Positions 34,153-41,114 of a stretch of DNA of 64,000 nucleotides are shown here, piece after piece. Source of the DNA: Dyadobacter sp. CY347. Its GTDB lineage: Bacteria > Bacteroidota > Bacteroidia > Cytophagales > Spirosomataceae. Numbering within the stretch: the stretch's first letter is position 1; the number at the start of each line of letters is the position of its first letter. The translations under genes were made by a program, and so were the position numbers. The notes beneath the pieces are model-generated. The model was given only the letters and a program-made list of their open reading frames with translations, did no database searches and was not told the origin of the DNA. The stretch spans positions 248,001 through 312,000 of the forward strand of contig NZ_JAKFFT010000007.1 of NCBI RefSeq assembly GCF_021502655.1, given 5' to 3'.

Positions 34153-35637
34153 GTGAAAAATAAGAACAAAAATATCGACAAATTTTTCTCCGAAAAGTTG
34201 CCGGATCCGGAAATTCCGACCGACGATGCGTGGGGGAAAATGAGCGATATGCTTCCTGCAACTCCGGCTGCCGGAAAATTGCAGCAAATTTTTTGGGGGA
34301 GCACATTCAAGCTGCTTTCAATGCTGATCCTGGTTGGGATTGTTAGCGTTGGAGTGGTTTTGTTTTTGAAGAACAATAAAAAAGAAGTTTCTATTAAAAA
34401 TGAAAAGTCAGCCGGAAAGGCCATTTCTGGTGTGGATCAGCACAATAGGGCAGTAGAAAAAGTTGGAAAAGCTGACATAACTGTGGAAGGCATTGAAACG
34501 GAAAGAGGTGTTGAATCAGAAAGAGGTGTTAAAAAGGAAACAGATGTTGAAACCAAAGGTGATGTTGAAACCGAAAGATCTGTTAAAGCAGAAACTGATG
34601 TTGAAAAGAAAACAGGTGTTAAAACCCCAGAAAGCAATGAACCTGGGAAAAGGGAAACAACGGAAACAATTGTAAAAACAAAAAGAGCTTATAAAACAGA
34701 AAGGAGGGAAACATTAGCCAAGTATTTGGGTAGAAATAATGTAGTTACAAAAGCGCCCGATAATATTTCGACTGCTTCCAAGCCAAGCCCGGAATCAAAC
34801 AGGAATGGATCAAAAACCGCTGCCAGTAAACATTCCGGCAACATGAATGCCACGACGCAAGGCTATAAACGTTTGGAAGTTGCCTCGTTATTTCAAATCA
34901 AATCTTTGCCCTTTAAACCTGCTTCCTATGAGCCCGGTTTTTCAGCCAAAGTAAAAGTCAGCGCGCAATCCAGTAAAGTCATTACAAAGAACATTCCGAA
35001 AGAACCACGCAAAAAGTCCTTCGAAGTAGGACTTGAATGGAGTTTAAATTCGCCATTGAAGCAAACCGATTATCTCTTTACGGACATTGATAGCATTAAA
35101 AAACCAGCATTGTTGCTAATCCCGGGCATTTATGCGACTAAATCTTTCCATGAAAAGCATGCTCTAACATTAAGCCTCTCCGGTTATCAGCCCTATTTTG
35201 GCAATAATGGGAAGCTGGCTCAGGACCCGGATTCCCTTTCGGTGCCAGATTCTTCGTTGGTTTCGCTCAGGACAACTTTGGTGAAAACGGCGGGCATTAA
35301 TCTGGCTTTGCAATATCAGTATGAGTTTGTAAATCACTTTAAAATCGGGGCGGGTGTTGCTTATAGCCGCATTTATGGAGCATTGGTGCAAGAGCAGATT
35401 TTTAATGATAGGGGTGAACCGTTACATCCGAAATTGGTCACATTGAAAGGTTCAGAACAGATCGGACGCTATCTGCATCAGAATATTTTCTATTTTAAAG
35501 CAGGGCTTTCGTATGAAACCGGACGTTTTCAAACAGGAATTAACATTTCAGCTCCGCTTGGTAACATTACTGGTTCACCTCAATATCCTATCCGCGCAAT
35601 CAATGGCCAGCTTTTCGTGAGATTCCGGATTTTGTAA
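34153..35637 (+). CDS. Sigma-factor partner: one membrane helix, hexapeptide repeat linker and barrel-like C-terminus
   Basis: 494 residues from GTG 34153; TTG 34135 is also in frame. The N-terminus (about 1-50) contains PTDDAWGKMSDML, like the cytoplasmic start of Bacteroidota anti-sigma-type partners. One membrane helix follows at about 52-72. Then comes a charged, low-complexity linker with seven perfect-register hexapeptides (34495-34620, such as ETERGV, KKETDV) and more Lys/Thr-rich sequence to about 270. The last 210 residues look like an outer membrane barrel (FEVGLEWSLNSP to QLFVRFRIL). The layout would let one protein reach from cytoplasm through the inner membrane to the outer membrane. 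Function as an anti-sigma or signal transducer is inferred. Confidence 0.75.
   Translation: MKNKNKNIDKFFSEKLPDPEIPTDDAWGKMSDMLPATPAAGKLQQIFWGSTFKLLSMLILVGIVSVGVVLFLKNNKKEVSIKNEKSAGKAISGVDQHNRAVEKVGKADITVEGIETERGVESERGVKKETDVETKGDVETERSVKAETDVEKKTGVKTPESNEPGKRETTETIVKTKRAYKTERRETLAKYLGRNNVVTKAPDNISTASKPSPESNRNGSKTAASKHSGNMNATTQGYKRLEVASLFQIKSLPFKPASYEPGFSAKVKVSAQSSKVITKNIPKEPRKKSFEVGLEWSLNSPLKQTDYLFTDIDSIKKPALLLIPGIYATKSFHEKHALTLSLSGYQPYFGNNGKLAQDPDSLSVPDSSLVSLRTTLVKTAGINLALQYQYEFVNHFKIGAGVAYSRIYGALVQEQIFNDRGEPLHPKLVTLKGSEQIGRYLHQNIFYFKAGLSYETGRFQTGINISAPLGNITGSPQYPIRAINGQLFVRFRIL
34495..34620 (+). repeat. Seven 18-bp tandem repeats (hexapeptide linker)
   Basis: Seven consecutive 18-bp units, each ending in G(A)TGTT or CTGTT, encode ETERGV, ESERGV, KKETDV, ETKGDV, ETERSV, KAETDV and EKKTGV. 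The copies are diverged but in register, so copy number can change without a frameshift. Confidence 0.85.
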
Positions 35638-35681
35638 CCGTTTTATATGATTTTAACCTAATCGGCAATCCCAGAATTGTT

Positions 35682-35804
35682 CTACTTCTTGGAGGACGTT
35701 ACTTCTATGTTTTGAATGATCTTGAATCCGATGAAAAGCATCACTAAAACTAATACTGCTTCAATTAAACCTGCAAGTTGTAAGAATAGTTGTTCCATGG
35801 CCAT
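35682..35804 (-). CDS. Small single-pass membrane protein (about 40 aa)
   Basis: A minus-strand ORF of 40 codons in the 302-bp gap between two plus-strand genes: MAMEQLFLQLAGLIEAVL, then VLVMLFIGFKIIQNIEV and a polar tail TSSKK. A second ATG at 35798 gives 38 residues. One hydrophobic helix with a basic end fits a membrane miniprotein. No homologue is recognised. The clean amphipathic composition and the lack of any other content in this gap support it being real, but expression is unproven. Confidence 0.45.
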   Translation of the reverse strand: MAMEQLFLQLAGLIEAVLVLVMLFIGFKIIQNIEVTSSKK

Positions 35805-35939
35805 GTGATTTTTCACAAAGGAACATAGCGTGGAAAAATGCAACAAATATTAATGATTCACCGGCAAAACAATGAGCCTGCGGTTGGAATGATTATTGTT
35901 GGGAAGAGGTAAGCATAACCCCACATCTCTTCCAAAAAA

Positions 35940-36980
35940 ATGATTGAAGATCAGAATACTGAACCGCACATTAAGAATCCAGACAGTTCACTAAGCCGCA
36001 GGCGTTTTTTCCTCCAATCTGGGGCGGCCATTTTTACAACAACATTGCTCTCATCGTGCAGCGGAATTATCGAAGATATTTTCCCAAAAAGCGATAAAGA
36101 GGATGAAGAAAAGCAACCGGACCTGGACAAAACGCTGGCATTTTTTGGCGACAGCCTGACCATCGGGGCAGGCGGGACTGCTCCGTATGGAAGCATTGTT
36201 GCGGCGGCACTGGCCGGCAGGCCGGTCCTGAGCGACGGGATCGTAGGGCAGGTTGCCTCGCGCATTGCCGTAAGACAAGGCGGAACGCCGCTGACCATTT
36301 CCATCGAGGGCGACAAGCTGAATGGCATCAAGCCGGTCAGGATCACAAAATTGAGCAATCAGTTTTTGTCCACACCCACCAATAACGACGAATACAGCAG
36401 AACAGGCTCCGTCGGCGGGGTAAGATGCACCATCAGACGGACTGCGAATGCCGAACTCGGCGAAAATTATACAATTACACCTACAGCTGTAAGTGTGCTT
36501 GATGTTCCTGCGGATTCGGTATTTCTGCTGGATGATGCTTCCAGGCTGAAAACCGCCACGCAAATCTTGTGGTACGGTCGGAATAATATTGGAAAACCCA
36601 ATGCGGAAGAAGAAATTCTTGCGGCTTTGGACAGTTCCATTGCCTATATCGCGGCGCCTGCACGCTACATTGTCCTCGGCGTTCTGCTGGCGCAATCGGA
36701 TCGGAAAGGAACGGAAAACTTTGAGCAGGTTGCCTCCATTAATGAGAAACTGGCATCGAAATACGGAAAATCTTTTGTTGAAATGACACCGCCAACCGAT
36801 GCTGAGCTGGCAGAAATCAGTTACAGTCCTTCCCCGGATGATATTTCAGACCTGGAAAATCTTAACTTCCCCAGGGGGCTGCGGGCGGACGTCGGCACGG
36901 ATGAGATCCATTTGAACGATAAGGGTTACCAAATCATCGCTAACAGGGTTATAGCAAAGATTAAAGAGCTTAAATACTGA
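35940..36980 (+). CDS. SGNH/GDSL-type hydrolase, predicted Tat lipoprotein
   Basis: 346 residues. A twin-arginine signal (SLSRRRFFLQSGAAIF) is followed by a lipobox (TTLLSSC, Cys about 40), so the enzyme is likely exported folded and then lipidated. The SGNH block I is FFGDSLTIGAGG with the nucleophile Ser, and the catalytic Asp/His block V is DEIHLNDKGY. The Gly and Asn oxyanion blocks are less clear (YGRNNIG is a candidate for block III). It probably deacylates an ester or acetylated glycan; the substrate is unknown. No operon partner; it ends at a bidirectional terminator. Confidence 0.82.
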   Translation: MIEDQNTEPHIKNPDSSLSRRRFFLQSGAAIFTTTLLSSCSGIIEDIFPKSDKEDEEKQPDLDKTLAFFGDSLTIGAGGTAPYGSIVAAALAGRPVLSDGIVGQVASRIAVRQGGTPLTISIEGDKLNGIKPVRITKLSNQFLSTPTNNDEYSRTGSVGGVRCTIRRTANAELGENYTITPTAVSVLDVPADSVFLLDDASRLKTATQILWYGRNNIGKPNAEEEILAALDSSIAYIAAPARYIVLGVLLAQSDRKGTENFEQVASINEKLASKYGKSFVEMTPPTDAELAEISYSPSPDDISDLENLNFPRGLRADVGTDEIHLNDKGYQIIANRVIAKIKELKY

Positions 36981-37005
36981 TTTTACACACTTATTTGAAT
37001 ATTTG

Positions 37006-37038
37006 AACGGTGACCAGGCAGAAGCTTTGGTCACCGTT
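37006..37038. terminator. Bidirectional stem-loop between SGNH and DUF4249 genes
   Basis: A perfect 11-bp stem, AACGGTGACCA/TGGTCACCGTT (37006-37016 with 37028-37038). The plus-strand T tail is short, so efficiency is uncertain. Confidence 0.7.
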
Positions 37039-37054
37039 TCTATGTTAGGACATT

Positions 37055-38020
37055 TTAAGGATTAACGGTTTTTCCAACTGCATTAAAGGACGCAAAACAG
37101 CCCAGGCCACCTTCTACATTGGTATAAACCAATGTCGGTTCTACAAACGGGTTATCGTTATTGTTTTCCAATGAGCGTCTGAACTTGTAGTAATGTTCGT
37201 CAATGCACATCACTTCTATTCTCACGTCCTTCACGAGGGGATTTATTTCCAGCGATTTGTCGGCACCCGTTTCGTCCTGATAAGTAATTGTCTTGTTTGA
37301 AGGAATGTGAGCCCCGGTTCTGGGGCTGATGAACTTGATTCCATCCAGGTTGACATCATTGTAAACCCCTCTTTCAAAAGCAATCATTTCCGTGATGGAC
37401 GAATAGCGAAAGGGAGCAATCTTGCCTGTCTCGGGATCGGCACGGGGTAAAGTCTGTTCCTGGATATAGGAGCCGCGAAGTGCATAATAATTGCTTTCGC
37501 CTTTCACGTCTTCCCAGGAAAAGTTGAACCAGGCGGTCGAATCGGTTTCATACCCAACCCATTCTTTATCAACGGACAGCTCCATGACTTTCACCCGGTT
37601 AACTGGCACCGTGCATTTCGCTTTCACAAACCTTTTTCCATCGTTGACCGTCAACGTATAAGTTTTCCCGGCTACGATTTTCAGTGCACTTTTGTCTGCC
37701 AGATAAGTGCTCAGCGAATCATCAAACAGTAACCGGACCTGGCTTACATCGTCGGACAAGATAACTTCTGCATTTTCGACAATGATGGGATCATATGTTG
37801 CGGGTCCGAAAAGGGGTTGCGACTCAGTGATAATGGCTTCAAAACGAGGGCTTTGTGGTGATATGTAACAGGATATAACCAATTTAGCCTCCACTTTCGG
37901 AAGCTTGTCCTGATCCAGATCATTAACCAGACTTTCGCAGCTGAACAACAAACCTATGCACATCAGCAGCAGAATTGATACAGGTGTATGAATATATTTT
38001 ATGGCGTTAATGATGCGCAT
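37055..38020 (-). CDS. DUF4249 family lipoprotein
   Basis: 321 residues. The lipoprotein signal is IHTPVSILLLMCIGLLFSC with the acceptor cysteine at the end. The family N-terminal beta-sandwich follows (PKVEAKLVISCYISPQSP, then ITESQPLF and NAEVILSDD), matching DUF4249 as found beside TonB receptors. It starts 6 bp after the receptor gene, so they form an operon. By analogy with SusD it may be the surface partner of that receptor; the ligand is unknown. Confidence 0.88.
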   Translation of the reverse strand: MRIINAIKYIHTPVSILLLMCIGLLFSCESLVNDLDQDKLPKVEAKLVISCYISPQSPRFEAIITESQPLFGPATYDPIIVENAEVILSDDVSQVRLLFDDSLSTYLADKSALKIVAGKTYTLTVNDGKRFVKAKCTVPVNRVKVMELSVDKEWVGYETDSTAWFNFSWEDVKGESNYYALRGSYIQEQTLPRADPETGKIAPFRYSSITEMIAFERGVYNDVNLDGIKFISPRTGAHIPSNKTITYQDETGADKSLEINPLVKDVRIEVMCIDEHYYKFRRSLENNNDNPFVEPTLVYTNVEGGLGCFASFNAVGKTVNP

Positions 38021-38026
38021 TTTGGG

Positions 38027-40417
38027 TCAGAATTTAAAATTATAACTAAATGACGGAAGCACCGGAAATAGCGAATAGCGTGTCAGGACATTGACCCGTT
38101 TGTTGGGATCAGTGGGGTCTTGTTTGTTATTGATGTTATAAAAAAATGGGTTTCTGCGACTGTAAGCATTGTAAAGACCAAATTCCCAGGTCCGTTCGTG
38201 GCGTTTTTTCTTTTTGTGAAACTGTATCGCAACGTCCATGCGGTGATAAGGCTCCGCACGATAACTGTTTTTTTCTCCGTATTCAGTGGTAGTCTGCCCG
38301 GTGGTGACATTCCAGTAATTTGGCACGAAATGGTTGCCATAGGTGGTAAATTTCGAAATTGGGATCGTGAGGGCATTGCCGGTTCCGTAAACCCAGGTTG
38401 CAGACAAGGTGATGCGTTTGCTCAGTTCATAAATTCCCACGATGGAAAGGTCATTGCGGCGGTCGTAGCGGGGATAAAATGTTTTACCAAAATTTAGCTC
38501 CGGAAATTTCCATTTAGTCCAGGACAATGTGTAACCTACCCAGCCTGAGAGCTTTCCGGTTTTCTTCTGCACCATAAATTCAGCGCCATAGGACCAGCCC
38601 TTGCCAGTGGTAACATTGTCTTCCCAGTTGAGCTCATTGGCATTATCACCATTTAAACTGATAAAAGATGAGCCTTCCTTATAACTGATAATGTTGTCCA
38701 TTTTCTTATAGTAACCTTCCAGGGTCAGCGCCAGACCCGGCTTTTCAAGATCTTTTGCAAACCCGAACGCAACCTGGCTCGACTGTTGCGGCGCGACTTT
38801 ATCCGTAGTAGGAACCCAGAGATCCGTGGGCAAACCAAGTCCGGTGTTGCTCAGCAAATGCACGTATTGGTTCATTTTAGCAAAAGAAGCTTTGACGGAA
38901 AAATCCTTTGCCAGTTTCAATGCTGCCGAAATCCTTGGCTCCGGTCGCACATATAATCTGGTTTTTGTTTGAAAAAAGCTCAATCGGAAACCTCCATTCA
39001 CCTTTAATGCCGTAAAAGGCTGCCATGTGTCCTCAATGTAAGCGCCCGCTTCGATGGTATTAATGGGCTTGGCTTGCAGATCGATGTCATCGTCAGAAAA
39101 ATCACCTTCCAGCGCCAGGGCCGAAGGAACAAAGCGATGCGAAGTAAGCTGCGCACCGAATTTTACGCTGTGTTTGGCATTGAGATAATAATCAAAATCC
39201 GTTTTCAGGCTGTAATCCCGGATCAGGCTATTGTATTTCAAACTGAATTCATTCGTCAGAACACCCTTATCAAACTGCTTATCGTTGGCAAAAATATTGA
39301 AATTGAAATGGCTGTAAATCAGCGAAGTGTTTACGAAAAGCTTTTGGTTGATCAAATGGTTCCAGCGTAATGTCGCCGTTGCATTCCCCCAGTTTAACCC
39401 GGACCTGTTCTGACTATTCGAGCTCTTTTCCCTGATGTTGAACTTATCCCGCCCAAAATATCCGCTGACGTAAAGCTTGTTTTTTGCGCCGAAATCATAG
39501 TTCACTTTTGCATTCAGATCATAAAAGAAATAACCTGGCTTAACCTTGCTGTCGAAGCCAGTCTGCTGCTGTGCGATCAGCGGCTGAGCGAGCACGTCGA
39601 TGTATGTACGTCGCGCGGAAATCAGGAAAGACGACTTCTTTTTGGCCAATGGGCCTTCCAGCGTCAGCCGGGATGAAATAAGTCCGATCCCTCCTTCGCC
39701 GTGCAGTTTTTCTTTGCTGCCTTCTTTCATATTCATCTCAACAACCGAAGAAAGCCGACCGCCATACCGCGCCGGAAATCCGCCTTTTGTAAGTTCGACA
39801 CTTTTGAGGGCATCGCTGTTAAAGACCGAAAAGAAGCCGAAAAGATGGCTCGCATTGTAGACCACCGCATCGTCCAGGATGATCAGGTTCTGGTCGGGCC
39901 CGCCGCCGCGGACGTATAAGCCTGTTTGTCCTTCGGTTCCTTTTTGGACGCCCGGCATGAGTTGCAGCACACGTATCACGTCTTTTTCGCCAAAAAATGC
40001 GGGGATTTTTTTGATTTGTGAAATCGGAATCTCTATCTGGCTCATCTGCACCGATTCGCTCACTTTTTCGTCCTGCCGTCTTCCCGAAATAATGACTTCT
40101 TCAAGCTGGTTCGCTGTTCTCAATGCAATGTCAATTTGCTGACTCACCGCATTTTGCACAAGCACTTCCTGTCTTTCGTAACCCACAAAAGAAAAGGAAA
40201 CTGTGACGGAATCCGATTTCGGGATGGTAAGTGAATAGAAGCCGTACGTGTTGGTGACAGTCCCGATCGTAGAATTTTCGAGGTATACATTCACTCCGGG
40301 CAATAGTTCCAGGCTCCCTTTTTCACGCACAAAACCGCTGATGGTAATCTGCTCCTGGCCAAAGGCGCGGAAGGAAATGGCAACAAGAATTAGTAACTGG
40401 TAGAGGGTTTTGGGCAT
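38027..40417 (-). CDS. TonB-dependent receptor with carboxypeptidase-like N-terminal domain
   Basis: 796 residues with a signal peptide (ending FRAFGQ). Residues about 23-105 form a carboxypeptidase regulatory-like sandwich (ISGFVREKGSLELLPGVNVYL), then a plug domain (about 120-225: QLMPGVQKGTEGQTGLYVRG, GGFPARYGGRLSSVVEMNMK) and a 22-strand barrel ending SYNFKF. It is the DUF4249-associated receptor type and should import an unknown ligand with TonB energy. No metal-siderophore signature is evident. Confidence 0.93.
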   Translation of the reverse strand: MPKTLYQLLILVAISFRAFGQEQITISGFVREKGSLELLPGVNVYLENSTIGTVTNTYGFYSLTIPKSDSVTVSFSFVGYERQEVLVQNAVSQQIDIALRTANQLEEVIISGRRQDEKVSESVQMSQIEIPISQIKKIPAFFGEKDVIRVLQLMPGVQKGTEGQTGLYVRGGGPDQNLIILDDAVVYNASHLFGFFSVFNSDALKSVELTKGGFPARYGGRLSSVVEMNMKEGSKEKLHGEGGIGLISSRLTLEGPLAKKKSSFLISARRTYIDVLAQPLIAQQQTGFDSKVKPGYFFYDLNAKVNYDFGAKNKLYVSGYFGRDKFNIREKSSNSQNRSGLNWGNATATLRWNHLINQKLFVNTSLIYSHFNFNIFANDKQFDKGVLTNEFSLKYNSLIRDYSLKTDFDYYLNAKHSVKFGAQLTSHRFVPSALALEGDFSDDDIDLQAKPINTIEAGAYIEDTWQPFTALKVNGGFRLSFFQTKTRLYVRPEPRISAALKLAKDFSVKASFAKMNQYVHLLSNTGLGLPTDLWVPTTDKVAPQQSSQVAFGFAKDLEKPGLALTLEGYYKKMDNIISYKEGSSFISLNGDNANELNWEDNVTTGKGWSYGAEFMVQKKTGKLSGWVGYTLSWTKWKFPELNFGKTFYPRYDRRNDLSIVGIYELSKRITLSATWVYGTGNALTIPISKFTTYGNHFVPNYWNVTTGQTTTEYGEKNSYRAEPYHRMDVAIQFHKKKKRHERTWEFGLYNAYSRRNPFFYNINNKQDPTDPNKRVNVLTRYSLFPVLPSFSYNFKF

Positions 40418-40579
40418 ACTTAGAGTCGCGTTAAAATTCGTTAACGCTCGGTTACATTTTATGGTATGTCAGAAAAATAATTTAACCATTTCAAGAACTT
40501 TCTGAACGATGTTGTTACGGAATACGAGGGGAAACGGGGCTAGTGACGCAAAAGGGTGGACTTTATTTTTCCCCAATAA

Positions 40580-40612
40580 TTTGGACGTCTCACTTCTGTA
40601 CATTTATCTTTG
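40580..40612 (+). promoter_or_regulatory. Full Bacteroidota promoter for the MarR-rph operon
   Basis: The -33 TTTG at 40580-40583 and the -7 TATCTTTG at 40605-40612 are separated by 21 bp, both exact consensus matches. The MarR ATG is 31 bp after the -7 box. Confidence 0.72.
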
Positions 40613-40643
40613 TGGCTAAGATAATTATTCAACAAGATAAAAT

Positions 40644-41099
40644 ATGGATGACGAGGCTGTAAAGATGGTACGGCGACTGGGCCAGCAATACGCATATGTT
40701 TCACTTCAAATGCATGAAACGGTAGCCAGAAAGGCAGGGCTGGCCGGGACAGATCACAAGTATCTGGGATTTTTCCTTGAAAAAGGCGAAATGACGGCTG
40801 GTGAACTTTCGAACCTGACGGGCCTCACCACGGGCGCAGTAACGGGCTTGATTGATAGGTTTGAAAAGAAAGATCTGGTGAAAAGACGTTTTGCGCCGGA
40901 AGACAGACGGAAAGTGATCATTGTAGCGAACACCGAAAATATCATGGCGCTCCTTGCGCCATTATACAAGGAATTCAGAAGCAAAACAGAAGAAATGCTG
41001 GCATCATTCTCCGAGGCGGATAGCAAAATCATTGAAGCCTATTTTCTTAAAGCCATTAAAATAGCAAAAGAAACGACGGATCAGCTCAACAAGCAATAA
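40644..41099 (+). CDS. MarR family transcriptional regulator
   Basis: 151 residues. The winged helix-turn-helix is visible as KGEMTAGELSNLTGLTTGAVTGLIDRFEKKDLVKRRFAPEDRRK (positions about 49-92, given here in pieces: MTAGELSNLTGL, GAVTGLIDRFEKKDLV, then the wing RRFAPEDRRKV). Flanking helices form the dimer. It lies 15 bp ahead of the PEP-synthase/rph-like gene under one promoter, so it likely represses this operon and responds to a small aromatic compound or antibiotic. Confidence 0.9.
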   Translation: MDDEAVKMVRRLGQQYAYVSLQMHETVARKAGLAGTDHKYLGFFLEKGEMTAGELSNLTGLTTGAVTGLIDRFEKKDLVKRRFAPEDRRKVIIVANTENIMALLAPLYKEFRSKTEEMLASFSEADSKIIEAYFLKAIKIAKETTDQLNKQ

Positions 41100-41114
41100 T
41101 CATTACTATTAGCC

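Noticed and set aside
34493-34675. A plus-strand ORF rich in KRKEVL-type repeats
   Set aside because: It is the alternate frame of the 18-bp tandem repeats in the sigma partner; repeats keep all frames open.
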